Origin: Cycas panzhihuaensis
Taxonomy: Eukaryota > Cycadophyta
Assembly (NCBI GenBank): GCA_023213395.1
Contig: CM041465.1
Location: 74,903,741 to 74,967,740 of the forward strand
Length of the DNA: 64,000 bases
Direction of reading: 5' to 3'
Part shown: in pieces, positions 34,466 to 47,122 of the stretch
How positions within the stretch are numbered: position 1 is the first letter of the stretch
Layout of the letters: every line of letters starts with the position of its first letter
Translations under genes and position numbers: made by a program
The notes under the pieces: generated by a model
Databases searched by the model: none
What the model saw: the letters and a program-made list of their open reading frames with translations, nothing else
What the model was told of the DNA's origin: nothing

Positions 34466-34939
34466 TTAGGTTACATACACAAAAGCTTGAAATAACTGCA
34501 TGGACTCACCACGCATTGAATCTGCAGATTCAGAGCTTGCCCTTCTCTTTCTCTCTGGAGCACCATATACCTGTGCACCTTCTTGCCTTGGATCTCTGCT
34601 TCCACCTTGGTTCCTCCTACCTCCTGTGTCTCCTTCCTCAATCTATTGGTTTGGCTTAAAGTCAAAATTGGACCATGGCCGGGAGACCACCTCCACTAAC
34701 ACCACAAAACACAATACCCACTAGATCCTTTTCTTCCTGCACCAATATCTATTTCTTCATTCCTGATTAGTACTTCTCCGTGCACTACCTCCATTCCATC
34801 ATGTTTTCGGCTCCTTTCCTTCCCTGCAGTTTGGCCTTCAACAAATAGGGGGCGCCATGGCGCCCAGCTCCTCGAGACCTACCCTGTTCGTCCTCGTCAT
34901 CGCCTCCACGTAGACACCTCACAACGTAGTCGCCTTATC

Positions 34940-34970
34940 AAGATAAATCCATCCTCATCAAATTTCATCC
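34940..34970. repeat. L1 target-site duplication, right copy
   Basis: Partner of 28,502-28,527 with an extra CCATC. It marks the 5' end of the L1. Confidence 0.87.
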
Positions 34971-36390
34971 ATTGGTTAGTGGGATATATGCAGTTTTCTC
35001 ACGGATAATGAATTTGCTTACTCAACCCCATAAAAGACATTGCAAGGGTATTTCGGGTGATGTTTTGGCTAATTTTAAAGATGTTAAAGAAGGAAAAGTT
35101 GATGTACATGTCAAGATATAACTTTTAACATAATGAAGTTTAGATTATGAGACAGTGGATCTAGCAAGATTCTACTTTTATGATTTTTTTGGGCAAAACT
35201 TTTTTATGCCTTTTCAAAAATTTGAATTCACTACTCTATCAGAAATAATATTTTGAATATTTTTTCCTCCTGTCATAAATTTAAATTCCATCATTTAGGC
35301 CTTCATATTTGTAATTTTTAGAAAATTATACCCATTTATCATTATTTATAAATTTTGTAAAAAAATCACAAAATATAGTGAAATAGAATGCATCTAGATT
35401 TACAAAAATTAATATTTTAGTGGTAAGTTGATATATTTTTTAGCCCATTATTAATTTTATATTAAAATTTCTAAAAATATATTTAGAAACATTGTATTAA
35501 AGTAATGGAAACCTTGGACCAGAAGTAACATCCATTTCCCCTACTAAATCTAGCATGCTTTTTCTATTTACATACATAGCATAAAGCATCATCAAACCAA
35601 CAATAACAACAAAGCAAGCACAAAAGGTAAGAAAGTGCATTTGGTAACTTTTTATTTTAGTTTTTAGTTATTCAGAAATAACTTACATTATTCCTAAAAT
35701 GAATCTCATCTGTATGATATATACTGCCAGTTCTTGACTGGTGTGCACATTTGCCTTGGTTGAAATAGACCATGTTTGGCCAAAGTCTGGGCACTAAGGG
35801 AGGTGTGAGTTTCATACTGAGTTTGGTCTTAACCAGAATAGTGGTGGAGGGATAAGTTAGCCATACCTACAACCTCCAATTAGGGATAATCCTGATAACT
35901 ACATGGGAAAATTGAAAACCTTAATGCAAGATTAAAATTATCCCAGTCTAATATCCATCATAGCCATGGGATATACATGTACTATTTGACTCTTTGGAGG
36001 AGGTATATAGCTACTCATGGGTGAACTAGGTGAGGACTGGGAGTACCTAGACTCTACTATGACTTGGATTTCATCACTAAGCTTAAGAGCGGGTATCACG
36101 AGTGAAGGCTCTAATCGTATACTAGAAGCCTTAGGCATCAGAACCTCACCTATATTTGGATATAAGATGAAGGTTAGTGGTATGACACATTACCACTCTT
36201 TTCTAGCTCTACATTAGGTCTTATTCTTGCATTATTACTTATACTCATTTTTCATAGTTATTAAAAATTACTTAATCATTGCTTACTTCTCATCATAGTA
36301 TTTATTTCAATATCCCTGTTGCATTAGGTATACTAGCCACACGTGTTAATGGCACATACTTCTATCATCTCTTTTACTTTTTCATCATCG
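34971..36390 (+). other. copia B leader, right part
   Basis: 1.4 kb of AT-rich sequence between the L1 and copia B gag. Short open frames on both strands around 35,938-36,217 are antisense to each other and resemble no family. No gene is supported. Confidence 0.55.
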
Positions 36391-36830
36391 TCATGTCATT
36401 TTAATTCAAGCAAAATGTTAACTACATATTGAAAGGCAAAGAAAATTGGGATTTATGGTACACTAGAGTTAAAAATGTTACAAAGTATAAAGGCCTTTGG
36501 AGAGCACACTTGCACCCTACACCCATCATACCTGCAACAGCTACAACACCTACTTCTGATGGATCTACCCCAATAACTCCTATAGATGTTACAATCAAAC
36601 TACAATGGGAGATAGATGATGAAAAGATTCATGTAAGAATTCTATTAGTTACTGATCACTCCTTGTACAACTTGATTAATGAAGAGCAACATGATATAGC
36701 CTAGAAGGTCCTTAAAGTTCTCAAGAAGAAATTTGATACCAAGTCAGATTTAGAATTTGTTCATCTTATTTTGAAAATGAACAAATTAAAAATGCAACTC
36801 AACATATGATATGTAATCATAGTCTATATC
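36391..36830 (+). pseudogene. copia B gag N-terminal remnant
   Basis: Reads NYILKGKENWDLWYTRVKNV, then Thr/Pro-rich sequence, KLQWEIDDEKIHVRILL, LYNLINEEQ and LKKKFDTKSDLEFVHLILKM, the layout of a UBN2-type copia gag (W near the start, then 'A-W-x-L-K-x-x-F'). The frame (frame 3) ends near 36,810. The zinc knuckle and the protease active site are absent: the next recognisable text is the protease C-terminal half in frame 2. Confidence 0.82.
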
Positions 36831-36849
36831 AAACATTTGACTCAAATGT

Positions 36850-39800
36850 TTAAGGAGTTGTTTATATGGCTGATAAATCACAACAACCTATTCAAGGAAT
36901 TGGTAACATTCACCTAAAACTCTTAGGCTTAAAAGAATTTACATTGCTTGATATCTTATACATACCCAATCTTAAACAAAACCTACTATTCTTATCCACA
37001 CTTGTCTCTTGTGGATTTAATCTAAGCGTAACTACAAATGACTAGACTCTCTAGGTCATTCACCCTCTAACTAATCAAGTAGTTTTGACTTGACAGCTCT
37101 CTAGCAAACTCTTTCGACTGAATGACTCTCTATTTTCTAAAGCCCATTATGCCCAAAGCCCTTGTGCTGATGAAGAATTTGTATTTAACTCCATCTTGAG
37201 CCACCCAACGTTATTACCAAAAACTCTTTAGCATGCTTGCATGGCCCATGTTCATATTGATAAACTTAGAGATCTTTATAACACTCTTCTAAATCTTCTA
37301 AAGTTCTCCTCTAACCCCTTTAAATATGAAGCTTATATCATTGCCAAATCTCATCAACAACCCTTTCCTAAAAGTCAATAGAAATCAAGCCATCCATTAC
37401 AATTTGTACACTCTGATCTGTGTAGACCAATGCCCATTCCTTCAGTAAAGGGCAGGTTATACTACATCTCTTTCATTGATGATTTTGCTAGAAAGGTATA
37501 GGTAGCTTTTCTACACAAGAAAGATGAAGCCTTCTATGTATTCAAAGAATTCAAAGCTCGCACTAAAAAAGAGTTAGGTTATCAACTCAAATGTCTTCAA
37601 ACTAATAATGGTGGTGAATATACCTTATATAAGTTTGAAAGCTACCTTCGAGGAAATGACATCAAGCATCAAACAATAGTAGCAGGTGCCCCACAATAAA
37701 ATGGAGTTGTCGAGTGCATGAATAGGATAATCATGAACATGGCTTGGGCTATGTTGGTATATAAAAATGTACTTGCCTACCTATGGACTGAAGTCATATG
37801 GATAGTTATTTATTGTATCAATGTTATTAGCCCATCAAAGGAAGGACAATTACCTAATGAAAAGTGGTCAGGACAAGCCCCCATTGTTCTCTACTTCAAA
37901 ATGTTTGGCTCTATATGCTATGCCCACATTTTGGATGCAGATCAAAATAAACTCCATCCAAGGGCACTTAAATGCATCTTTGTTGGATACCTTATGGATA
38001 AGAAAAGGTATAAGGTTTTTATACCTCCACAATGAAAAATCATCGTTACTATAGATGTCATTTTTGTAGAGATAGAGGATCAGTTGCTTAGACGAAACTC
38101 CAAAATACACTCACACCACTATAATCATGTTATCAAGTATAAAGACTAAATCATGAGTGCATATCTAGTACCATCCTTTAAAGATAGTAGAGTTGATAAA
38201 GGCAAAGCCATTATAGAAGAACCATCCTCTCCACCTTCAGTTGATAAAGGGAAAATAGTGGTAGAAGGACCATCTTCCTTAGGCACATCAACATCCTACT
38301 CACAAAATCATCATTTCAATGAATAAGATGAGAACTAAGAAGTTGAGGAAATGAGGATCTTATTCCCAACTCGAGGATCTTAAGAAGCCCACCAGCTCAA
38401 TAAGGACATATAACCAGATGAGGTGGAAAAAATTAGCACTCGAAGTACCCATATAGAAAGGATATAAGAATCATTATATACTAAGTTTAAACTAACAGAA
38501 CTGCACCTTACTCTTAATGAAAAGCCCCTAATATACTAAGAAGTTGTAAAGCATAAAACTTAGAGAAATTCTATGAATGAAGAGTACCAATCTCTTATCA
38601 AGAACAGTACATGGGAGATCATTGATGTACCACTTAGCAAAAAGGTAGTTCAAAATAAATGGGTATTCAAAAACAAATATAGATCAGATGGTACCCTTGA
38701 AAAACACAAGGCGAGATTGGTAGCTAAAGGATTTACACAAAGGGAAGGCATCAACTACACTGATGTCTTTGCACCTACAACCAAGTGGCCTACAATTAGA
38801 ACTCTTATGGCCTTAGCTACTCAACAAGGTTGGAAAATCCACCAACTCAATATTAAGACTGTGTTTCTCAATGGAGATCTTGAAGAAGAAATTTACATGG
38901 CTTAGCCAAAAGAATATGAGATCAAAGGTCAAGAGCATAAGGTTTGTAGGCTCAGAAAGTCTTTGTACGGCCTTAAACAAGCCCCTCGTGTTTGGTTTTC
39001 TAAATTGTCTAAAAGAATGAGGTAACTTGGATATAAGGTTTATGACTACCAAGATATTGATGTAACATTATTTATTAAGCGCCATAATGATAAAGTCACT
39101 TATCTCATAATCTTTGTGGATGATATGCTAGTAACACGTAATAGTAAACGGGCAATAAGCCAGCTAAAAAAGGACCTTGGAAAAATATTTGAATTGTCTG
39201 ACCTCAGTTTAATGAAATATTAGTTGGGAATTGAAGTAACACAAAAGAATAGAAAAATTTTCCTCTCCTAAGAAAAATACATCAATGATCTTCTAACTAA
39301 GTTTCAATTAGAAGATGCTCAGCCAATGGCATTCCCTATGGACCCTAATACCAAACTCTTAGCTAATGGTGACGTTAAGGAGATAGATGCAATGCTCTAT
39401 AGGAAACTTATAGGTAGTCTCATTTGCACTACCAATATAAGGCCAGATATTGCATACTCTCTCAGCATTTTTGCATGATTCATAACAAATCCTAAGCAGA
39501 ATCACTGGCAGGCTACAGTTTGAGTGTTAAAATACTTAAAGACAACTAGAAAATTTGGTCTATTGTATGAACCTAATAATTAATTTAAGCTTTATACATA
39601 TACAAAATCAGACTTTGTAGGAGATAAAGATATAGAAAGATCTACGTTTGGGTATATAACGCTTCTTGGAACAACACTAATATCATAGAGATCCAAATGG
39701 CAGAAGATAATTATAGATTCAACTACTAAAGCTAAATACATTGCTGCTTCTGAGACCAACAAGGAGGTGATATGGCTTATAAAATTATTAGAAACATTGA

Positions 39801-40065
39801 ATATCGCCCAAACAAGTCCTACCAGCCTTTATGTGGATAATTAATTAGCAATCTGCATGGCAAAAAATTCTATATTTCATTATCGTACCAAACACATAAG
39901 TACGAAAGTCCACAAGATTAGAGAACTTATTCATGATGGCATAATTCAATTGGAATACTACCCCACAGTAGATCAAGTAATCGATATCTTCACTAAACCA
40001 TTGAAAAAGGTGAAATTTGAACAGTTTCAAAGGCATCTCGGCCTTAGGCCCTCCATCTTTGACTA
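36850..40065 (+). pseudogene. copia B pol: partial PR, integrase, RT, RNase H
   Basis: Frame 2 carries the protease tail (LDILYIPNLKQNLLFLS), integrase (VHSDLCRPMP with first Asp; QTNNGGEY with second Asp now Asn; NGVVECMNR with Glu kept), a linker with EEPSSPPSVDKGK repeats (38,200-38,280), RT ([53 protein letters not shown] at 39,110) and RNase H (KSDFVGDKDIERSTFGYI; AKYIAASETNKEVIWL; YRTKHISTKVHKIRELI). In-frame stops recur throughout. The stop after SIFD is at about 40,065. Confidence 0.92.
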
Positions 40066-40518
40066 ATCAAAGAAGATGGCAATAGGATCATCATACTCTA
40101 TTCTCTTTGTGAAAACCTTGTGGGTGTGAAAGAATAAGAGTAAGTCTTTACTCTATCATATTTATGAAAACCCCATATGGGTACAGAAGGATAAGGATTA
40201 TACTAATTTTAGAAATTTAGAACCTATGAAAACCTAAAAGGGCATAGGGTATGACCAAACAGTATATAGAGACTTAGCAGATTAAGTTGCATATTTAAGC
40301 TGCTTGGCTATCAGGCTACATCAAAGAGCCACCTTAGCTATTTTGATTTATAAAAAGGGCTATAGATCTTAGAAAGTTCGTGGGTTTTTATTCCCCATGA
40401 GGGTTTTCCCATAAAAGTGCCATTTAGAATCTCAATGTAATAATGAGGCTCAAATAAAGACCTCATAGAATAGATTTTCTCAAAATGGTCTTCCACCATT
40501 AGTGGGGGATTAAAAGAG

Positions 40519-40824
40519 ATTAATGTATTAAGGTCATTTATGTATATTAATTATGTGACCTTAGGATATATTGTTAGCATTAGTCTCTTAATGAAATACA
40601 CTTTATGTGAATTTAGATGTAATTTTAGGTTCATGTCATTAGGAAAAAAAATCCTAACCTTAATGCTCACCCTCAATAATAAAAGTTGAAATCTCAAGGA
40701 GGGAGTCATTATTCATTCTCATCTATAAGCTTAGCTCTCATATCTTGTTTCATCTCTTTTTCATTCTCCATTTCCATTGTATGTATGCGAGTGATTTATT
40801 CCCTAGATCCATCCTTCCTTCTCA
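40519..40824 (+). repeat. copia B 3' LTR
   Basis: Partner of 27,697-28,000. A polypurine stretch, GTGGGGGATTAAAAGAG at 40,502-40,518, stands directly before it. Confidence 0.92.
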
Positions 40825-41129
40825 AAGAGTAATTAGTTAAGTATGAAGGCACTAGAGTAGACGAGGAGCTTGACAATAAAGGAACAATCTCAACTAAATC
40901 CACATCCTTCACTTCTGGGTGAGTTGAAAGGGTTTCAATAGCAAAATATCACCCCAAACCAAGTGACTAAAAGAAATACTCTATAGAGTCAGAAGATTCA
41001 CTTGGTTCAAGCAAAGTCTCAATGAGGAGGATTAATTGCTTGATAGGTTTTGGCTTTTGTTTAATGAAATTGAGTTGTCCCTTATGGATCACTGAAGAGG
41101 GATGAACAAACTATCAACATTTAGTTAAT
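40825..41129 (-). pseudogene. Tat region between PR and copia B
   Basis: Host Tat sequence resumes after the copia B duplication AAGAG. The minus strand has stop-broken acidic and Ser-rich pieces that lead from the protease into the variable linker. No separate domain is recognised. Confidence 0.6.
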
Positions 41130-41363
41130 CTAAGGTCTACCCAAAAGAATATTATATTCTAGATCCAAGTCAATGATAATAAGCTCGGTAAGCATTATCT
41201 TTTCTTCCAATGTGAAGAGAAGAGTTACTTGACCCAAATGCACCCTTTGATTTTTATCACACCCTTGGCAGATCCACTTGCATGGATCAAAGACAAAAAT
41301 CTCCAAATCCTCAATAAGACGAAGAGGGATTACGTTGATAGATGATCCCTCATCAATAATCAC
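41130..41363 (-). pseudogene. Tat aspartic protease
   Basis: The 77-residue open stretch reads MIIDEGSSINVIPLRLI and ends IIDLDLEYNILLGRP. These are the 'VxxDxGSSxNVLP' active-site block (D-S-G now D-E-G) and the 'YxxLLGRPW' C-terminal block of Tat/Athila proteases. Spacing between the blocks is normal. It follows gag on its right. Confidence 0.88.
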
Positions 41364-44081
41364 TTATTTGATGTTGATATCATCCTTGATAAACTTAATA
41401 TAGAGCAGAGGTATATCATTTGGTGCATTTGAAGAAAGAGTAAATAAAGTAGCCAAATCAAAAGTAAGTGTGGAAGTAGGTGAGGAAACTACTGTGGGAA
41501 CTCCCAATACATCAAATAAAAATTGACATTACTCAGGGTAATATTTCAGCAAATCGATGACCGATATACTAGCTAGAATGGTTTTTAACTCTTCTACCTA
41601 AACCTGATGGGACGTGGAGGACTAGAGGTAAAGATTCAGGATTCCTCGCCATTAAATCATCAGGTGATTTAGATGGACCTGCACTCTTTATAGTCTCCAC
41701 CATATTTATCATTCACTTGGTGTCACCACCTTTAGAAGGTAGGCAGGATTAACTAGTATTTCATTTTATTGAAGCATTCGCGAGAGCGATAGTCTTTTTT
41801 GATGAATTAGAGCTTGAAGGTTTATCTTCATCATCTTGTACCTACTTCTCCTTTCCTTCATCATCTTTACTACTTTTCTTACCATGTTGAGGCAATGGAT
41901 CCTTATGGATCATTTGGTCTTATGGTGACTTGGAAGAACGGTTCACTTGAGTGTTTGAGTTATGAGTTGTATTTTAAATAGTTCAGTACTCACTTCTATC
42001 ATGTGTATTTATTTGATGAAAGAACCACCATTTTATATTTTTAGATGGAGGAGGAGGTGGGGGAGGAGCTTATTTCTTCCTCCCCTTGGTCAAGTGAATG
42101 ACTTTGGTCTATTACAAGGGTTGAGCCTGAGATAGACCATCAACATGTAACTTAGTATTGATTACACGCTCAAGTGATCTAATTAAAGAAGTGAAATGAT
42201 TATATATAGGTTCAGGATGGGTAGCCTTCATAGGATGAACTGTTTCTTTAGAAGGCATAGCCTTTTTTATACCTACTTGTATTTTGAATATCTCTAAATC
42301 CAAACAACGATCAACTACTTTCTCATACATTTGAGGACCAAGTTTCAAAACTTCTAAATACTCATGTGGCCTCAACGTAATTGTAAATAGATCAAACAAC
42401 AAACTAGGATCAAGGTGTGAATGGTAACGTACATTTGGTCTTAAAATCTCCTAACAAAATCCCTTGAAGTTTTATCATGATTTTGTTTAATTACTAACAA
42501 GGATTTGATGCTTGATTCAAATGATCTCGCTGCATCAAAATAGTTGATAAAGGAGTCAACTAATTATTGAAACGAGAGAATGGAGGTTGAAAGAAGGCGA
42601 TAAAACCACTTCAAGGTATCACTTTGAAGCAATTTAGGAAATAAGTGTATCAGAACATAGTCATATGGCATAAAATCTATACAAGCGAGTGCAAATACTT
42701 GTATATGGAAGGCAGGGTCTTAATAAGAGTCACCAGAAAATTTGGACAACTCAGGAAGGAATGGGGACATAGGTGACAATAAGACCTCACACAGGAAGGG
42801 AGACTTCATATAATCTAGGAAGGACCTCCTTGGCCTCAACGTAGTAGGATATTAAGTTAGTAAGGATGATGGATGAGGAATAGATAAATAGGTAGGTTAT
42901 TAGGATTGTGGTTGTTATTATGAAATATCATGAGGTGGAAGAATAGAAGGAGGAACAAGCTATGTTATAAGGTTAACCACATACTTGGTTTGAGGTATAA
43001 GGTGTTATGGGAAGCTTGAGTTGAAAGTGTAGAAAGAGTTAAGTTGTGGGGTAGGTCTAAGAATATATGAAGAGGAAGCAGGATTAGAAGTCATTAAAGG
43101 TTATCATTATCCTACTGAAGCATGTGGATGAGCTGAATAAATATGAGAAATATGTTGCGATGAGGAAATTACATTAGACACTTTAGGGGATAGTAGGCGG
43201 GGTCTAGTACCATGGGATCAAATGCTATGTGATGCATGAGGGGGTACTTGAGCAATAGAAGAAATAGGATATGAATAGGTAATCCTAGTAGAGTAAGAGT
43301 GAATTAGTTATAAACTAAGTGAGGCCATAACCACTTGATTGGAAGTGGGTGTATTCATGGCACTAGGGATGCTATGAGCAACAATGGTAGTATCACTTCC
43401 ATAAGTACAAGGTATAGAATGGAAATAATGGATCTCATCTTGTTTCCTAGGAGAAGATTGACAAGGTTATAAATGAGTCAATTTGTGATCATTAACTTCC
43501 TCCAAAAGCAGAGAATGAGGTTGTGACATGGGTCTTGGTGAAGGAGGGTGAGGAGAGTAAGGAGATTGCATGGCATTAGGTGAGGGGTCTACCTCAATTG
43601 ACTCATAGTCTTCACTTAAGGGATCGATTTAAGTATGTTGCAATAAAGATAATATGGTATGTGTCTTTGGGTAAAACGGGTCATGGTAACTAGGCATGCG
43701 TAGTGGGATAGGGATCTTAATAAGGATTGGCTCAGGGAAGGATGGATATAGCTAACTCGAAGGTGGTTCTTCTTATGCAAAATAAGGTTCTATAAAAGAA
43801 GGATCACCATGATACTAAAAAGGTTCTAGATATCCCTCCTCCACTGGTATATTGTATAGGTAGGTTGAATCTTTGGGAGAATAAACATATGTGTCATGTG
43901 CTTGAAGCTCTAAAGATTCAACATAAGATGATGAAACATCCTAACCAAAGTGTGATCAGTACACTTGAGAATCAGGCGGAAGGCCTTGAAGTCTTAATAA
44001 ACACTTAAGCATAGGTGTATATTTTTTCCATAGCTTTACTTAAGGATAAATGGTGGCTCCCTAGTATGGTCATTAGAAAGA
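41364..44081 (-). pseudogene. Tat gag and leader
   Basis: The minus strand at 42,112-42,402 reads MLFDLFTITLRPHEYLEVL and GPQMYEKVVDRCLDLEIFK, matching the 'M-x-x-F-x-x-T-L-K-x-P-Y' and 'F-x-D-L-V-x-x-G-x-R-I-E' blocks of Tat gag. The core at 42,420-42,850 keeps pieces of the capsid with many stops. 42,900-43,960 is a Pro/Ser/Gln/Tyr-rich N-terminal part, and 41,800-42,110 a charged linker (poly-Pro on the minus strand near 42,050). The gag start and the PBS before 44,082 could not be fixed. Confidence 0.75.
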
Positions 44082-46488
44082 TGGTTAGGTTCTTGGGGGT
44101 TCTTGAGTTCAATCCTCAACAAGGTCACTAAAAAGGTGGTTATGCATCTAGGGGGACCTAAACTTAATATTTCTTGATTTCTTTTGTAATTAAAATTGGA
44201 AGACACAAAGCTCAAGAAGACCTAAGGGACCATCTTTGCCTAACTCCTAAGGAGGAGTCTTTGCCTAGTAATGTTGTCTAATGGAGTGCAAATAGATGTG
44301 ATGAAAGGCGTGGATATGAAATGAGGTGATAGAATTGACTAACCTACATGACTTGATGAAGGAGTTCTAAGTTTGGAGCTGCACTAATAATATCTTTAAT
44401 GTCCTTCCTAAGGACTCCTCTCGTGTAATTTTTACAACCTTTTAAATTTTACTAAGATGTGGGAGAGGGTAAACTAATGGAAAGATGGTTTGTCTTGTCC
44501 TTATTTCTTGTCCCATTTTGTCTTCACTTTGTTTGTTTTTTCCTTTGTCATCTTTTCTACTTTCTAGATTTTTTTATATGATTTCAAAGAGATAAAGCCA
44601 AGAGAATAAGATAATACAACAAAAGAAACTATAAGATCAAACTCACATAAACCTTTTTGTTTTTATTTTATTTTATTTTTTATATTTTTTAAATCAAAAG
44701 CAAACAAACAAGAAATAATATATGTAAGTTCTCTTTTCTTTTCTTTTCTTTTCTTTTTTATTTTTTTCAAAATGAAATATGTGCATGCAACAATAAAAGA
44801 AAGATTTCCTATATGCAATGTACATGTTTCACTTCAAAAGATATGATGCTACTCAAAATCTAAAATTTATTATATGATTTTTATGTAAATTTCTTTTAAA
44901 AGAGATCAATCAAAATGCAAGACTAGTCAATATACTTCAACCTTGATGCACACAATTGATTCTCTTAAAAAGGTAATGAATAATACAAAAAGAAGTGAGA
45001 TTCTTAAAAGAAACTACAGCTTTTTTATTTATTTTTTTGATAATTTTTAGACCTATGGGATGATAAATAGACCACAAATCTGAATAATAATCATTCACAC
45101 AAAACTAGTCCCCAAAGGTTCTATCACTATTGGAATAGTAAGAGCTCTAAAAAGATCCTTAAACCTTATGCAAAACTAAAAATCAAAAATATTTTAACTA
45201 AACAACATTCTCAACTTTTCATTCTCAAGGAAAAAAAGCTAACTTAAAAATAAAAGTGTATGCAATCATAGAAACATATAAGAATTTCTTTCCTATTGTG
45301 AAGAACACTTCAGAATGGTAGTTTTATTTTCAATTGATCAACTTTTCTACAAACTTCCATTCAGAGCAAGATCAAAGAAAGAATAACAATACTCAAAAGA
45401 AGCCAAACTAGAGTCAAGCAATGCCAAAAGAGAATGCCAATCTAACTCAAATATAAACTACTGTAATAGAATGGGAAGGAATAACTAGATATATGGTGGA
45501 GAGATGACCATGCTCCACCCTAGTCTACCCTTAAGGAACCCCATAAAGTATTGGTCTTTCAGCATATATTTCAGTATCAAAAACCAAAATGAGAGTACTA
45601 CAATAATCAACCAACGAAAAAAATGTCTCTGAGCCAAAATCACCGTGAAACAAGTTGGGAATACAACATGAAAGATCTTACCAAATCAAAAGAAGTTTAA
45701 AGAAAAATTCTAATGAAGATCCAAGAGAATAGAAGCTTAGACCATCAACAATCAAATAATAGCAACACAGCAACAAAGCTTCTTCAAGATTTCACCCAAT
45801 AGTCTTCAAAAAATCAAGTCTTCAAACTCATAGTTGCAGTTCTCAAGAGATCTCCAAAAACTTCAAAAATCCTCCACAAAACTAGAGAGAAAATCCCTTC
45901 TCACTCATTAACTTATAATCAATAAAGACTCTAGATCACTTCTGGGTATCAAAGGAATCAAATCCCACCAAATATAGGTGGTAACATACAAAATTTTGGC
46001 ATATTACTTGAGTTTTCATTACATGACAGTGAAAAACATGACCAATCGCATTTTTGGTAGTGTCAAAAATGTAATAATAAAGGAATAAAAAATTGATTAA
46101 AAATATGTTTAGTGAAGATCTAATCATGAAAATGACTTCATCAAGGAGTAAATAAGCCTAGAATTAGGTGAAATGCATTAAGTACAATCCCATAAGATGA
46201 TAAACAACAAAATTTTGGGTGAAACCTTGAAAATAAAATGAAAATAACAAACTTTGAAAGAAGAATGAGATTAAGTTGATCATAAAAGAAACTTTTGTTG
46301 CCATAGTTTATGTCATCAGTAGATAGTTGTAAAAATATAAGTTACACCAATATTAATCATATTTTATTAATTAAAATTCATATATGAGTTTAATAAAACA
46401 TGGCCTAATCCATCAAATACAAATAACATCCATGAATTACCTTCTATGAAACTATATACAAAATGTCAAAATTTATTAATATAAGCTA
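44082..46488 (-). repeat. Tat 5' LTR
   Basis: The uninterrupted 2.4-kb copy. It matches 3,303-5,489 followed by 11,996-12,246. Poly-T/poly-A tracts lie near 44,660-44,760; it has no coding frame. Confidence 0.88.
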
Positions 46489-47122
46489 AAACATAGGAAA
46501 CCTTAAGGAGAAAAAAAAGTAAAATTACCTAGAGAGAGGGGAGGACTCCCAATACTAAAACCAATTGTGCATTCAAAATTTTCTCCTTACTAAGGATGTA
46601 AACTATTGTAATAAATTCTAAATCTATTGTTAACACAATATCAAAACCCTTATATATATATATATATATAATCTATTAACATACCAAACCAAGGGTAAAA
46701 AATGATCAAAAACATTAATACATCTATTGACTCTTCATGTATTTACCATGAGGGTTTATAGTGCCAATTAGTATATAACTACTAATCTTTTTACCAATCT
46801 GCCATAAGACCATAAAAAGCTATAAACTCGTATCTAACAAAATACTCCATCATCACTGAAATAATAATTAATGGTGAATTGATAAATAATCAAACTTGAG
46901 AAACATGAAATGCTATAACAATGATTCCCTACTAGGACTTTTGCAACAACCTCTATAAATGAATTACAACATGCATCATGGTACCTATAGTACATCAATG
47001 TATATATATCATACTTCAATCATATCTACACATCTATAAGGTATGAACATAATAACAATAACCTTATTTCTTATTAATTTTTGTGGATTCAATAAAAAAT
47101 CTATATGTTTAATATAAGATTT
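46489..47122. other. AT-rich spacer, no gene
   Basis: Non-coding sequence between Tat and element D, with a (TA)n run of about ten units at 46,651-46,670. The minus frame at 46,834-47,019 has no family resemblance. Confidence 0.6.

Larger units (their letters stand above)
28528..34939 (-). mobile_element. near full-length plant L1 LINE
   Basis: Minus-strand non-LTR element of 6.4 kb bounded by a long target duplication. Its 3' end is the T-rich 28,528-28,538. It carries ORF1 (gag-like with knuckle) and ORF2 (endonuclease, RT, zinc-binding domain, RNase H). It is GC-richer and less decayed than the surrounding copia B and Tat sequence, which agrees with a later insertion. The 5' end near 34,860-34,939 is the GC-rich 5' UTR. 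Confidence 0.93.
27697..40824 (+). mobile_element. copia B: Ty1/copia element split by an L1
   Basis: LTRs of about 305 bp lie at 27,697-28,000 and 40,519-40,824. PBS TGGTATTAGAGC follows at 28,003. Gag and pol lie at 36,391-40,065. AAGAG at 27,692-27,696 and 40,825-40,829 fits a 5-bp target duplication if both LTRs have lost the first bases of TGTTAATG. A 6.4-kb L1 sits in the leader. The Tat element continues on both sides. Confidence 0.9.
3303..46488 (-). mobile_element. Tat/Ogre-type Ty3/gypsy element with nested insertions
   Basis: Two direct repeats of about 2.4 kb (44,082-46,488, and 3,303-5,489 plus 11,996-12,246) enclose minus-strand gag, PR, RT, RNase H, integrase and archaeal-like RNase H remnants in gypsy order. 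The repeat ends carry the short inverted ends TGGTT and AACCA. Removing copia A, B (with its L1), C and the retroposed gene leaves about 17.7 kb, a size typical of Tat/Ogre giants. An opposite-strand ORF and minisatellites fill the space before the 3' LTR. No matching target-site duplication was found, and the primer-binding site was not identified. Confidence 0.8.

Noticed and set aside
3298-46493. Possible 5-bp target duplication of the Tat element (TCCTA on the left, AAACA on the right)
   Set aside because: The flanks do not match in direct orientation, so no duplication is claimed.
46651-46670. Short (TA)n run
   Set aside because: An ordinary small microsatellite in spacer DNA, not connected with the large arrays.
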